Positions 22,012-32,412 of a stretch of 32,683 bases of DNA are shown one piece after another; position 1 is the first letter of the stretch; each line of letters begins with the position of its first letter. The stretch covers positions 1-32,683 of the forward strand of contig NZ_VCCH02000088.1 of the NCBI RefSeq assembly GCF_005938675.2. The letters are read 5' to 3'. The translations under genes and the position numbers were made by a program. The notes below the pieces were generated by a model that saw only the letters and a list, made by a program, of their open reading frames with translations, was not told the origin of the DNA and made no database searches. Source of the DNA: Mycobacterium sp. KBS0706. GTDB taxonomy: Bacteria > Pseudomonadota > Alphaproteobacteria > DSM-16000 > Inquilinaceae.

Positions 22012-25000
22012 TCATTCCGCCGGCGTGGCCGGCACCTCGGCCCGAGGCTTGGGTGCGATCGAGCCGCCCAGCAGCTTCTCATGCACCCATTCGCGGACAT
22101 GCTGCAGCGTGACGTACAGCATCGGGATCAGGAAGATGCCGATCGCCGAGGCCGCGATCATGCCGCCGAACACCGAGGTGCCGACGCCGCGCCGGCTGGC
22201 CGCGGCCGCGCCCGCCGCCGTCACCAGCGGCACCAGGCCGAGGATGAAGGCGAAGCTGGTCATCATCACCGGGCGGAAGCGCAGCCGGGCGCCCTCGATC
22301 GCGGCCTCGGCGATCGACGATCCCTCCTCGCGCTTGGCCTTGGCGAACTCGACGATCAGGATGCCGTTCTTGCTGGCCAGCGCGATCAGCACGACGATGC
22401 CGATCTGGGCGTAGACGTCGTTGGACAGGCCGGCGATCCACAGCGCCGCCAGGCCGCCGACGATGCCGACGATGACCGACAGCAGCACGCCGATCGGGAT
22501 CGACCAGCTCTCATACAGCGCCACCAGGAACAGATAGGCGAACAGCACGGCGAGGCCGAGGATGAAGCCGGTCTGGCCGGCGGCCTCCAGCTCCTGCAGC
22601 GCGGTGCCGGTCCATTCGAAGCCGTAGCCGGGCGGCAGGGTGGCATTCGAGACCTGGGTCATCGCCGCCAGCGACTGGCCCGAGCTGATGCCGGGTGCCG
22701 AACTGCCGAGGATGCTGACCGCGCGGTAGTTGTTGTAGCGGGTGATGAACAGCGGCCCCAGCTGCTGCTGCGCGTCGACCAGCGACCGCATCGGCACCAT
22801 CTGCCCGCTCGAGGAGCGGACATAGATCCGGTAGATGTCGTCGACCGTGCGCCGGTCATTGGCCTCGCCCTGGGCGATCACCTGCCAGGTGCGGCCGAAC
22901 AGGTTGAAGTCGTTGATGTAGAAGCCGCCCAGCGTCGCCTGCAGCGCATTGAAGATGGCGCTGACGCCGACGCCGAGATTCTGCGCCTTCTCGCGGTCCA
23001 GGTTCAGATAGATCTGGGGCGTGTTGGCGTTGTAGGAGGTGAACACCTGGGTCAGGTCCGGCGACTGGTTGGCGGCCACCACCAGCCCCTGGGCCACCGC
23101 CGCCAGTTCGTTCGGGCCTTTGCCCTCAAGATCCTCGAGCTGGTACTGGAAGCCGCCGGCGGTCCCCAGGCCGATGATCGGCGGCAGGTTCAGCGGGATG
23201 ACCAGGGCGTCGCGCACTCCGGCGGAGCGCACCGCGACCTGGCGCAGCACGTTGAACACCGTGATCCCGTCCTTGACCCGCTCGTCGAACGGCTTCAGCG
23301 CCACCACCAGGAAGCCGACATTCGGCTCCGCCAGCCCGTCGATGAAGCTGCGGCCGATCACGCCGGTGATGTCCGCGATGCCCGGGATGTCCTTGACCAG
23401 CCCTTCGACCTGGTTCATCGCCTCGGTGGTGCGGCTGACGGAAGCGGCGGGCGGCAGCCGGACCTCGACGAAGAACAGGCCCTGATCCTCGTCCGGCAGG
23501 AAGCCGGTCGGGGTGGCGCTGTTCAGCACCCAGGCCAGGCCGCCGAAGCCGGCGACCAGCAGGATCGACAGCACCGCGAGCCGGACCAGACGGGTGACCA
23601 CCCAGGCGTAGCCGTCGCGCACCTTGTCGATGCCCCCGGAGACCCGGCCCATGATCCGGCCGTACAGGCCGGGGCGGTGGCCGTGCTGGTGCGGCTTCAG
23701 GAACACGCCGCACAGCGCCGGGGTCAGGGTCAACGCGTTCAGGGCCGAGATCAGCATCGCCACCGACACGGTGACGGCGAATTGCGAGTACAGCTGGCCG
23801 GTGATGCCGGGGATGAAGCCGACCGGCACGAACACCGACAGCAGCACCAGGGTGATGGCGATGATCGGCGCGGTGATCTCGCGCATCGCCAGCTTGGTCG
23901 CCTCCTTGGCCGGCAGCCCGGTCTCGGCCATCACCCGCTCGACATTCTCGACCACGACGATGGCGTCGTCGACGACGATGCCGATCGCCAGGATCATGGC
24001 GAAGAGCGAGATGGTGTTGGCCGAGAAGCCGACGGCCAGCAGCACCGCGAAGGTGCCGACCAGCGACACCGGCACGGCGATGATCGGGATCAGCGTGGCG
24101 CGCAGGTTGCCGAGGAAGACGAACACCACGATCGCGACCAGGGCGAAGGCCTCCAGCAGCGTGTGCTCGACTTCGCCGATCGTCTCGCTGACGAAGATGG
24201 TGGTGTCGTAGGTGATCTTGTAATCCACACCGGCGGGGAAGCGCTGCTTCAGCCGCTCCATCTCCGACCGCACGCCTTCGGCAGCGGCGACGGCGTTGGA
24301 GCCGGGCGACTGATAGATGCCGATCACCGCGGCCGGGGTGCCGTTGAGCCGGGCATTGGTGTCGTAGGACTGGCTGTTCAGCTCCAGCCGGGCCACGTCG
24401 CGCAGCCGCACCACCGACCCGTCCGGGTTGGCGCGCAGGATGATGTCCTCGAACTGCTTGACGTCGGTCAGCCGGCCCAGCGTCTGCAGCGTCACCTGGA
24501 TCTGCTGGTCGTCCGGCATCGGCTGGGCGCCTAGGCGGCCGACGGCGGCCTGGACGTTCTGGCTCTGCACCGCCGTGACGATGTCGTTCGGGCTGAGGCC
24601 GAAGCTGTTCAGCGTATCGGTGTTGTACCAGATCCGCATCGCGTAGTTCTGGGTCGCGAACAGCGAGGCCTGGCCGACGCCGGGCACGCGGGCCAGCGAA
24701 TCGATCAGGTTGATGATCGCGTAGTTGTTCAGGTAGAGGGCGTCCTGCGACCCGTCCGGCGAGTACACCGTGACCAGCTGCAGGATCGCCGAGGACTGCT
24801 TCTTGACCGTCAGGCCCTGGGCCGTCACCTCGCTCGGCAGCTTCGGCTCGGCCAGCGCCACGCGGTTCTGGACGTTGACGGTGTTGATGTCCGGGTCGGT
24901 GCCGACGGCGAAGCTGACCATCAGCGAGTAGGAGCCGTCGCTGCCGCTGGTCGACGACATGTACAGCATGTTGTCGACGCCGTTGACCTGGGCCTCGATC

Positions 25001-25194
25001 GGCTGCGCCACGGTCGCTTCGACCACGGCGGCGCTGGCGCCGGGGTAGGTGCCGGTGACCGAGACCTGTGGCGGCACGATGTCGGGGAACTGGGCGATCG
25101 GGATGGCGCGCATCGCGATCAGCCCGGCCAGCGTGATGACGATGGCGATGACGATCGCGAAGCGGGGGCGATCGACGAAGATCGAGGACAGCAT
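22012..25194 (-). CDS. RND multidrug efflux permease (HAE1, AcrB/MexF-like)
   Basis: A 1060-residue inner-membrane protein, the normal HAE1 length. It opens with FVDRPRFAIVIAIVITLAGL and PIAQFPDIVPPQVSVTGTYP. The proton-relay aspartates are D409 and D410 in GIVVDDAIVVVENVER (405-420). Other family marks are TLTPALCGVFLKP and the C-terminal SFAFILGLVPLVTAAGAAAASRRGVGTSVFGGM. It expels hydrophobic compounds with proton antiport. The adaptor gene ends 4 bp upstream, so they form an operon. There is no outer-membrane channel gene, so a shared TolC-like channel must be used. MexF is the closest resemblance, but substrates are not deducible. Confidence 0.96.
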   Translation of the reverse strand: MLSSIFVDRPRFAIVIAIVITLAGLIAMRAIPIAQFPDIVPPQVSVTGTYPGASAAVVEATVAQPIEAQVNGVDNMLYMSSTSGSDGSYSLMVSFAVGTDPDINTVNVQNRVALAEPKLPSEVTAQGLTVKKQSSAILQLVTVYSPDGSQDALYLNNYAIINLIDSLARVPGVGQASLFATQNYAMRIWYNTDTLNSFGLSPNDIVTAVQSQNVQAAVGRLGAQPMPDDQQIQVTLQTLGRLTDVKQFEDIILRANPDGSVVRLRDVARLELNSQSYDTNARLNGTPAAVIGIYQSPGSNAVAAAEGVRSEMERLKQRFPAGVDYKITYDTTIFVSETIGEVEHTLLEAFALVAIVVFVFLGNLRATLIPIIAVPVSLVGTFAVLLAVGFSANTISLFAMILAIGIVVDDAIVVVENVERVMAETGLPAKEATKLAMREITAPIIAITLVLLSVFVPVGFIPGITGQLYSQFAVTVSVAMLISALNALTLTPALCGVFLKPHQHGHRPGLYGRIMGRVSGGIDKVRDGYAWVVTRLVRLAVLSILLVAGFGGLAWVLNSATPTGFLPDEDQGLFFVEVRLPPAASVSRTTEAMNQVEGLVKDIPGIADITGVIGRSFIDGLAEPNVGFLVVALKPFDERVKDGITVFNVLRQVAVRSAGVRDALVIPLNLPPIIGLGTAGGFQYQLEDLEGKGPNELAAVAQGLVVAANQSPDLTQVFTSYNANTPQIYLNLDREKAQNLGVGVSAIFNALQATLGGFYINDFNLFGRTWQVIAQGEANDRRTVDDIYRIYVRSSSGQMVPMRSLVDAQQQLGPLFITRYNNYRAVSILGSSAPGISSGQSLAAMTQVSNATLPPGYGFEWTGTALQELEAAGQTGFILGLAVLFAYLFLVALYESWSIPIGVLLSVIVGIVGGLAALWIAGLSNDVYAQIGIVVLIALASKNGILIVEFAKAKREEGSSIAEAAIEGARLRFRPVMMTSFAFILGLVPLVTAAGAAAASRRGVGTSVFGGMIAASAIGIFLIPMLYVTLQHVREWVHEKLLGGSIAPKPRAEVPATPAE

Positions 25195-25198
25195 CGGG

Positions 25199-26425
25199 TC
25201 AGTTCCCCGCCGGCTTGGCCGGCGCCGCCTGGCCCGATCCGCTGTTGCCGGCCGGAGCCGCGCCGCCGCCCGCGGGCCCGCTCGGCTCGCTGGTCGGGGC
25301 CGGGTTCACCTCCTGCCCCGGGCGCACCTTCTGGACGCCGTCGACGATGACGACGTCGCCGTCGTTCAGCCCCTGCTGCACCACCACGTCGGCACCCTGG
25401 TTGGCGCCGGTGGTGACATGCTTGGCGGCCACCTTGTTGCCTTCGCCGACCACCAGCACGTAGTTGCCGCTCTGGTCGGTCAGGATCGCGCGCTGCGGGA
25501 TCACCAGCGCGTCGACCGGGTCCTTCCGCTCCGCCGTCACCCGGGCGTATTGGCCGTCGGTCAGGGTGCGCTGCGGGTTCGCGAACTCCGCCCGCACCAT
25601 CAGCGTGTCGGTGTTCTGGTCGACCTTGACGTCGGTGAAGTCGATCTTGCCGACCTGCGGATACTGCGAACCGTTGGCCAGGGTCAGCTTCACCGCCACA
25701 TCCTGCGGCGCGACCTTGCCGGTTCCGGTCGCCTGCTGCACGTCGAGGATGAAGCGGTCGCTGACCGGGAAGAGGACGTAGATCGGGTCCTGGCTGACGA
25801 TGGTGGCCAGGGCGCCGCTGCTGGGGCCGACCAGCGCGCCGACGCTGAAGTTGGAGATGCCGACGCGGCCGTCGAACGGCGCCTGGATTGAGGTGTAGCC
25901 GAGATTGATCTGCGCCTCTTCCAGCGCGGCCTGGGTCTGCTGCACCGTCGCAATGGTCGTCTTCTCCGCCGCCTCGCGGTCGTCCAGCACGGCTTGCGAG
26001 ACATTCTGGTTCTTGATCAGGTCGCGGGCGCGGTCGGCCTGCACCTTGGCGTTGGCGGCATTGGCCTGGGCGCTGGTCAGATTGGCCTGGGCCTGGTCGA
26101 CCGCGGCCTGGTAGGTGTCCTTCTCCAGCACGAACAGCAGGTCGCCGGCCTTCACCTCCTGGCCTTCGGTGTAGTTGCGCTGCTGCAGGAAGCCTTCGAC
26201 CCGGGCCACCAGGTTGACGTTGTTCACCGCCTGGACCCGGCCGACGAAGGTGTAGCCCTCGGTCACCGGCTTCTTGGCGGCGGTGACAACGCCGACGGCC
26301 GGCGGCGGCATCTGCGGCGCCTGGGCCTGCTTGTCCGAGGACTCGTTGCAGGCGGCGAGGAAGAGGAGAACGCCGAGCGCTGCAACGGGCGGGCGACGTC
26401 GCCAAGCTGTCCAGGATTCCGACAT
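25199..26425 (-). CDS. RND periplasmic adaptor lipoprotein (AcrA/MexE-like)
   Basis: A 408-residue protein with a lipoprotein signal: lipobox LAAC, with C26 as the lipidated cysteine. A barrel-sandwich hybrid segment (VARVEGFLQQRNYTEGQEVKAGDLLFVLE) is followed by an alanine/glutamine-rich coiled hairpin (residues about 110-175), the second lipoyl half (IQAPFDGRVGISNFSVGALV), a beta-barrel and a membrane-proximal domain. A low-complexity tail of Gly, Ala and Pro ends the protein. It links the RND pump to the outer-membrane channel. AGGGGGA lies ten bases before ATG 26425. No TetR or LysR regulator is adjacent; an unrelated exported-protein gene is divergent. Confidence 0.95.
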   Translation of the reverse strand: MSESWTAWRRRPPVAALGVLLFLAACNESSDKQAQAPQMPPPAVGVVTAAKKPVTEGYTFVGRVQAVNNVNLVARVEGFLQQRNYTEGQEVKAGDLLFVLEKDTYQAAVDQAQANLTSAQANAANAKVQADRARDLIKNQNVSQAVLDDREAAEKTTIATVQQTQAALEEAQINLGYTSIQAPFDGRVGISNFSVGALVGPSSGALATIVSQDPIYVLFPVSDRFILDVQQATGTGKVAPQDVAVKLTLANGSQYPQVGKIDFTDVKVDQNTDTLMVRAEFANPQRTLTDGQYARVTAERKDPVDALVIPQRAILTDQSGNYVLVVGEGNKVAAKHVTTGANQGADVVVQQGLNDGDVVIVDGVQKVRPGQEVNPAPTSEPSGPAGGGAAPAGNSGSGQAAPAKPAGN

Positions 26426-26607
26426 GATTGGCTTGTCCCCCTACGGCTCTACTTAACGGCAACTATGCAATGGTCCGCGCGGCTCTCGCCGAATCAAGCC
26501 ACGGTATCATTGTTTTGTTAACGGGAAAGCACCTTGCGGATGTTACGCGGGCGGAACAGCGGAGCTGACTGCGGGTTGAACCAGCAATGGAGTCTGGGAG
26601 AATTTTC

Positions 26608-27225
26608 ATGAAATTTCAGCCAACTCTCATCGCGCTTGCCGTGACCGCGGCCGCGACGGCAGCTCAGGCCCAGAGCTCGCTGCTGGACGGCCCGCTGCAG
26701 GCACCCACCCTTCGGTCTTCGTCGACCCCCACCCCGTCCCAGCCGCTGGTCAAGCCTGGCCTGCCGTCGCGGCCGGAGCTGCCGATGGCGACGGCGCCGG
26801 CCGCGGTCCCGGCGGCCCCCGCCGGCCCGGCCGGCCAGGACGCCGGCCGCACCGTCCGGCTCGAGCAGCAGCAGGCGCACCCCAGCGGCGTGACGATGAT
26901 GCTGACCGGCATCACCTACCGGGTCGACAGCGTCATCGTCTCCGCCAGCATCACCAACCTGTCCGATCGGCCGGTCTCACTCAATCGAGGAAACAGCCTG
27001 GTCCTGATCGACGACAGGGGCCGCGCCCATCCTTTCGTGCCGCCGACCGACAATCCGGAGGTGCAGGTCGCCGCGCGCTCGCGGGTGAATGCCAACTTCG
27101 TCTTCATCGGGCCGCTCACCGGCGACATCCGGTCGGTGCAGCTCTCGACCAACGGCCCGTCGGGCAGCCGCAGCGACCGGCTGACCTCGACACCGTCCTT
27201 CCTGTTCCGCGTGCCGGTCTCTTAA
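26608..27225 (+). CDS. Exported protein with proline-rich linker and immunoglobulin-like C-terminal domain
   Basis: A 205-residue protein. Signal peptide residues 1-21 (MKFQPTLIALAVTAAATAAQ). Residues 22-85 are low-complexity, rich in Pro, Ala and Ser. The remainder is a beta-rich domain: VTMMLTGITYRVDSVIVSAS, ITNLSDRPVSLNRG and LVLIDDRGRAHPFVPP, with the layout of DUF4352/telokin-like domains (weak resemblance). GGGAG with a 7-nt spacer supports ATG 26608 over ATG 26587. It is divergent from the efflux operon by 182 bp and ends 7 bp from the convergent DsrE-like gene. Function unknown; likely periplasmic or surface-bound. Confidence 0.8.
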   Translation: MKFQPTLIALAVTAAATAAQAQSSLLDGPLQAPTLRSSSTPTPSQPLVKPGLPSRPELPMATAPAAVPAAPAGPAGQDAGRTVRLEQQQAHPSGVTMMLTGITYRVDSVIVSASITNLSDRPVSLNRGNSLVLIDDRGRAHPFVPPTDNPEVQVAARSRVNANFVFIGPLTGDIRSVQLSTNGPSGSRSDRLTSTPSFLFRVPVS

Positions 27226-27232
27226 AGCGGGA

Positions 27233-27632
27233 TCAGATGAACAGCATCTGGCCGTCGCGCGGCGATTCGGCCAGCAGGGTGACGACGCCGGCGATCTCGG
27301 CCGGCACCGCCAGTTCGGCGGCGGCGAGGCCCAGCGCGCGCAGCCCCATCTCGCAGGCGATGAAGCGGACACCCAGCGCCCGGCAGGCCTCCATCAGCTC
27401 GGCGAAGGTCGCCACCCGGCGGGATGCGAAATCCGCCTCCTGCGCCTCGGCGCCGCCGTCCAGCCGGCGCCAGCCCTCGGGCAGCAGCGCCCGCAGCGCC
27501 TGGCCGGTGAAGAACAGCGTCGCCCGGCGGTTGGTCGCGGCGGCGGCGCTGGCCAGCACCAGGGCGTAATGCACCCGGTCGAAGCGGCCGTCGAACACCA
27601 CGATCGACAGCGCGCCGATGCCCGCCGGCCCC

Positions 27633-27640
<8 letters not shown>
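27233..27640 (-). CDS. DsrE/DsrF-like sulfur-relay-type protein
   Basis: A 135-residue protein with the DsrE/F fold: first strand LSIVVFDGRFDRVHYALVLA (11-30), second strand RRATLFFTGQALRALL, then ELMEACRALGVRFIACEMGLRALGL with C96 in the conserved position that carries persulfide in DsrE/TusD-type proteins. It overlaps the stop end of the ThiF-like gene by 8 bp, so the two are translated together. A role as a sulfur carrier or acceptor for the partner enzyme is inferred. C86 is a second cysteine nearby. Confidence 0.82.
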
Positions 27641-28427
<787 letters not shown>

Positions 28428-28569
28428 GGCGCGGAGCATACCCCCCTGCCTGCGGGCTGAACAGCCGACCTAGCATGCCCAGCCGCTTCGTTGCGCTGCG
28501 ACGCGTCGCCCGGCTGGGGCCTTATGGCACGTCATCCGGCCGTGAAATCAGCGGCTGTTCTGTGGCATA

Positions 28570-28587
28570 TTCTTTCCAAGCCAAGAA
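28570..28587. promoter_or_regulatory. Candidate dyad upstream of cytochrome bd genes
   Basis: TTCTT-N8-AAGAA in the 203-bp region between the divergent ThiF-like and bd oxidase genes, 44 bases before ATG 28631, in a locally AT-rich stretch. It does not match FNR or ArcA sites. Weak evidence. Confidence 0.25.
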
Positions 28588-28630
28588 ATAAGGCAACCGC
28601 GGCCAGGCCGGTTGCCGACGGAGAATTGTC

Positions 28631-30022
28631 ATGGATCTCGATCCGGTCCTCCTGTCGCGGTTCCAGTTCGCCTTCGTCATGTCGTTCCACTTCCTGTTTC
28701 CGGCCTTCACCATCGGGGTGGCCAGCTGGCTGGCGGTGCTCGAGGCGCTGTGGCTGAAGACCGGGCGGGCCGAATTCCGGACGCTCTACAAATTCTGGAT
28801 CAAGATCTTCGCCGTCTCCTTCGGCGTCGGCGTGGTCACCGGCATCGTCATGACCTACCAGTTCGGCACCAACTGGAGCGAGCTGTCGCGGATCGGCGGC
28901 AGCATCCTCGGGCCGCTGCTGGGCTACGAGGTGGTGATGGCCTTCTTCCTCGAGGCCGGCTTCCTCGGCATCATGCTGTTCGGCTGGGACAAGGTGCCGC
29001 GCGCCGTCCACCTCGCCGCCACCTGTGCCGTCGCGGTCGGCACCGCGATCTCCGCCTTCTGGATCCTGTCGGCCAACTCCTTCCTCCACACCCCGGCCGG
29101 CTACGAGGTGGTGAACGGCGTGCTGGAGCCGACCGACTGGCTGGCCATCGTGTTCAACCCGTCCTTCCCGATCCGCTTCCTGCACACCGTCACCGCCGCC
29201 TACCTGACCACCGCCTTCGTCATCATCGGCGTCTCGGCCTGGTACCTGCTGCGCGGCCGCGCCGTGCTCGAATCGCGCCAGGCCTTCTCGATGGGGCTGT
29301 GGCTGATCGCAGTGCTGACGCCGCTGCAGATCATCCTCGGCGACCAGTCCGGGCTGGAGGTCCGGGCGCACCAGCCGGCCAAGCTGGCGGCGATCGAGGC
29401 GCATTGGCAGACCAGCGGCGACGTGCCGCTGATCCTGTTCGCCTGGCCGGACCAGGGCGGCGAGAAGAACGACTTCGTGCTCGAGATCCCGCATCTCGGC
29501 TCGCTGATCTTGACCCATAGCTGGGGCGGGTCGGTTCAGGGGCTGAAGGATTTCCCGGCCGACCAGCGTCCGCCCGTCGCCATCGTGTTCTGGACCTTCC
29601 GGATCATGGTGGGCCTGGGCTTCCTGATGCTCGGCGCCGGGCTGCTGGGCCTGGTGCTGCGGGCGGCCGGCCGGCTGTACGACAGCCGCTGGTTCCAGCG
29701 CGTCATGGTGGCGATGATCCCGTCCGGCTTCGTCGCCGTGATCGCCGGCTGGTACACCACCGAGATCGGGCGCCAACCCTGGATGGTGCAGGGCATCCTG
29801 CGCACCGCCGACGCCCATTCGCCGGTCGGCGGCGGCAGCGTGCTGCTGTCGGTCGTCCTCTTCGTGCTGATCTACGCCATGCTGCTCGGCTCCGCCGTCT
29901 ACTACATCGTCAAGCTGATCCGGATCGGGCCGGAGGCGCCGGAGGCGGACCGCGAGGAAACCCGCAAGACCCCGGCGCGGCCGTTCTCGCTGCCGGACGC
30001 ATCCCTCGAATCCGGGGAGTGA
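28631..30022 (+). CDS. cydA: Cytochrome bd quinol oxidase subunit I, cyanide-insensitive (short Q-loop) type
   Basis: A 463-residue inner-membrane protein with about nine membrane segments. Haem ligands: H20 in MSFHFLFPAF, H185 in RFLHTVTAAYL and a methionine in FRIMVGLG (M326). E100 and E108 match the proton-channel glutamates. The quinol loop starts with K251 and E256 in HQPAKLAAIEAHW and is short, with no long insertion, so it is the CioA-like class; GRQPWMVQG is also typical. It reduces oxygen to water using quinol and is cyanide-resistant and high-affinity in known cases. GGAGA precedes ATG 28631. The second subunit follows by 4 bp. Confidence 0.95.
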   Translation: MDLDPVLLSRFQFAFVMSFHFLFPAFTIGVASWLAVLEALWLKTGRAEFRTLYKFWIKIFAVSFGVGVVTGIVMTYQFGTNWSELSRIGGSILGPLLGYEVVMAFFLEAGFLGIMLFGWDKVPRAVHLAATCAVAVGTAISAFWILSANSFLHTPAGYEVVNGVLEPTDWLAIVFNPSFPIRFLHTVTAAYLTTAFVIIGVSAWYLLRGRAVLESRQAFSMGLWLIAVLTPLQIILGDQSGLEVRAHQPAKLAAIEAHWQTSGDVPLILFAWPDQGGEKNDFVLEIPHLGSLILTHSWGGSVQGLKDFPADQRPPVAIVFWTFRIMVGLGFLMLGAGLLGLVLRAAGRLYDSRWFQRVMVAMIPSGFVAVIAGWYTTEIGRQPWMVQGILRTADAHSPVGGGSVLLSVVLFVLIYAMLLGSAVYYIVKLIRIGPEAPEADREETRKTPARPFSLPDASLESGE

Positions 30023-30026
30023 CGCC

Positions 30027-31055
30027 ATGACACCGGATGTCTGGACCATCGCCAACGCCCTGCCGCTGATCTGGGCCGCGATCGCCGCCGGCGGCGTGTT
30101 CATGTATGTGCTGATGGACGGGTTCGACCTCGGCGTCGGCATCCTCTTCCCCTGGGCGCACAGCGAGGAGGACCGCGACCTGATGATGAACTCGGTGGCG
30201 CCGATCTGGGACGGCAACGAGACCTGGCTGGTGCTCGGCGGCGTCATCCTGCTGGCCGCCTTTCCGGCCGCCTTCGCGATTATCCTGCCGGCGCTGTACC
30301 TGCCCATCACCTTCATGGTGATGGGGCTGATCTTCCGCGGCGTCGCCTTCGAGTTCCGGTTCAAGGCGCATAGCAGCAAATGGCTGTGGACCGTAGCCTT
30401 CGCCGGCGGCAGCCTGTTCGCCACCTTCTTCCAGGGCGTGGTGCTGGGCACCTTCGTCCAGGGCTTCCCGCTGGCCGGCGGGCACTATGCCGGCGGCGCC
30501 TTCCATTGGCTCTCGCCGTTCAGCCTGATGACCGGCGTGGCGCTGGTGTTCGGCTACGGCCTGATCGGCGCCGGCTGGCTGGTGATGAAGACCGAGGGCG
30601 CGCTGCAGGCCTGGGCCCGCCGCACCATGGGCCGGCTGCTGCTCGCGGTGCTGGTGTTCATGGCCGTGGTCAGCCTGTGGGTGCCGCTGCTCGACCAGGC
30701 CATCAGCGAGCGCTGGTTCACCTGGCCGAACATCGCGTATTTCGCGCCGGTGCCGATCCTGGTGGTGCTGTTCGCTTGGCGGCTGTGGCTGTCGCTGCAG
30801 CGCGGCTCCGACTACGGGCCGTTCCTGTACACCATGGCGCTGTTCGTGCTCGGCTACACCGGCCTGGCGATCAGCCTGTTCCCCCGGCTGGTGCCGCCCG
30901 ACCTGACCATCTGGGACGCCGCCGCGCCGGCCTCGTCGCAGCTGTTCCTGCTGGTCGGCGTGCTGTTCCTGATCCCGGTGATCCTGGTCTACACCACCTA
31001 TTCCTACTGGGTGTTCCGCGGCAAGGTCCGCCCCGGCGAGGGCTACGATCACTGA
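30027..31055 (+). CDS. cydB: Cytochrome bd quinol oxidase subunit II
   Basis: A 342-residue inner-membrane protein with about eight or nine segments. CydB hallmarks: MYVLMDGFDLGVGILFPW (26-43), WDGNETWLVLGG (61-72), FRGVAFEFRFK and FVQGFPLAGGHYAGGAF. It pairs with CydA to stabilise the haem core. It starts 4 bp after the cydA stop, so the pair is one operon. No CydX-like micropeptide and no CydDC assembly ABC genes follow in the 62 bp before the next gene. Confidence 0.96.
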   Translation: MTPDVWTIANALPLIWAAIAAGGVFMYVLMDGFDLGVGILFPWAHSEEDRDLMMNSVAPIWDGNETWLVLGGVILLAAFPAAFAIILPALYLPITFMVMGLIFRGVAFEFRFKAHSSKWLWTVAFAGGSLFATFFQGVVLGTFVQGFPLAGGHYAGGAFHWLSPFSLMTGVALVFGYGLIGAGWLVMKTEGALQAWARRTMGRLLLAVLVFMAVVSLWVPLLDQAISERWFTWPNIAYFAPVPILVVLFAWRLWLSLQRGSDYGPFLYTMALFVLGYTGLAISLFPRLVPPDLTIWDAAAPASSQLFLLVGVLFLIPVILVYTTYSYWVFRGKVRPGEGYDH

Positions 31056-31117
31056 GCCATGGTTGCCGCGGGGCGATCCGGGGTAGTCTCCGCGCCAACA
31101 CTTTCAGGAGACTCCCC

Positions 31118-32407
31118 ATGGCCGGATCGGGTTATCGCAAGGACCGCATCGGCAACCACAAGCTGCATCCCGAGACGCTGATGCTCGGTTATGGCTATGA
31201 CCCGACCCTGTCCGAGGGCGCGGTCAAGCAGCCGGTGTTCCTGACCTCGACCTTCGTCTTCAAATCGGCCGAGGACGGGCGCGACTTCTTCGACTACACC
31301 GCCGGCCGGCGCGAGCCGAAGCCGGGCGCCGATGCCGGGCTGGTCTACAGCCGCTTCAACCACCCCAACAGCGAGATCGTCGAGGACCGGCTGGCGATCT
31401 ATGAGGGGGCCGAGGCGGCGGGCATCTTCTCCAGCGGCATGTCGGCGATCGCGACGACGCTGCTGGCCTTCGCCCGGCCGGGCGACGTGATCCTGCACAG
31501 CCAGCCGCTCTATGGCGGCACCGAGACTCTGGTGGCCCGCACCCTGAACCCGTTCCAGATCGGCGCGGTCGGCTTCGCCGACGGCGTCGACGGCGCGGTG
31601 ATCAGGGCCGCGGCTGACGAGGCCACGGCCAAGGGCCGGGTCTCGGTGATCCTGGTCGAATCGCCGTCGAACCCGCTCAACACCCTGGTCGATCTCGAGC
31701 TGGTGCGCGTCGTGGCCGACGAGATCGGGGCGAAGCAGGGCCACACCCCGGTGATCGTCTGCGACAACACCCTCCTGGGCCCGATCTTCCAGAAGCCGAT
31801 CCGGCACGGCACCGACATCGTGGTCTATTCCCTGACCAAATATGTCGGCGGCCACAGCGACCTGGTGGCCGGCGCGGTCTTGGGCCGGCGCGACCAGATC
31901 CGTCAGGTCAAGCTGCTGCGCGGCGCCATCGGCACCCAGCTCGACCCGCATTCGGCCTGGATGATCGCGCGGTCGCTGGAGACGCTGTCGCTGCGCATGA
32001 CCGCGGCCTGCCGCAACGCCGAGACGGTGACCCGGTTCCTGGCCGAGCATCCGCAGGTCGCCGCGGTCTACTACCCGGCGCTGCTGCCGGAAGGCAGCCC
32101 CGAGCGGGCGGTGTTCGACCGGCAATGCACCGGCGCCGGCACCACCTTCTCCTTCGACATCAAGGGCGGCGAGGCCGAGGCCTTCCGCTTCCTCAACGCG
32201 CTGCGCATCTTCAAGCTGGCGGTCAGCCTGGGCGGCACCGAATCCCTGGTCTGCCACCCGGCGACCACGGTGCATTCCGGCGTGCCGAAGGAGACGCGGG
32301 AGCGGATCGGCATCTCCGACGCCACCATCCGCGTCTCGATCGGCATCGAGCATGTCGAGGACCTGGTCGCCGACCTGACCCAGGCTTTGGCCGCCAGCGC
32401 GGGGTGA
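31118..32407 (+). CDS. Cystathionine gamma-synthase/methionine gamma-lyase family PLP enzyme
   Basis: A 429-residue Cys/Met-metabolism PLP-fold protein, a distant paralogue of the riboswitch-controlled MetZ. PLP motifs: VYSRFNHPN (76-84), SSGMSAIATTLL (105-116), PLYGGTETL (130-138), the aspartate in VIVCDNTLLGPIFQKP, and SLTKYVGGHSDLVAG with the Schiff-base lysine at K241. It has an extra 20-residue segment after VFKSAEDGRDFF (about 58-75) not present in MetZ. This branch is usually annotated as a cystathionine gamma-synthase family protein; the reaction could be synthesis or gamma-elimination. AGGAG precedes ATG 31118. No riboswitch is present in the 62 bp upstream. Confidence 0.9.
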   Translation: MAGSGYRKDRIGNHKLHPETLMLGYGYDPTLSEGAVKQPVFLTSTFVFKSAEDGRDFFDYTAGRREPKPGADAGLVYSRFNHPNSEIVEDRLAIYEGAEAAGIFSSGMSAIATTLLAFARPGDVILHSQPLYGGTETLVARTLNPFQIGAVGFADGVDGAVIRAAADEATAKGRVSVILVESPSNPLNTLVDLELVRVVADEIGAKQGHTPVIVCDNTLLGPIFQKPIRHGTDIVVYSLTKYVGGHSDLVAGAVLGRRDQIRQVKLLRGAIGTQLDPHSAWMIARSLETLSLRMTAACRNAETVTRFLAEHPQVAAVYYPALLPEGSPERAVFDRQCTGAGTTFSFDIKGGEAEAFRFLNALRIFKLAVSLGGTESLVCHPATTVHSGVPKETRERIGISDATIRVSIGIEHVEDLVADLTQALAASAG

Positions 32408-32412
32408 CCGGA

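Noticed and set aside
21976..24534. 852-codon plus-strand frame opposite the RND permease.
   Set aside because: A shadow frame; the minus strand encodes a full-length AcrB-like protein with the DD relay motif.
28532..30451. 639-codon minus-strand open frame opposite the bd oxidase genes.
   Set aside because: The plus strand encodes unmistakable CydA; the minus product is low-complexity, rich in Arg, His, Gln and Asp.
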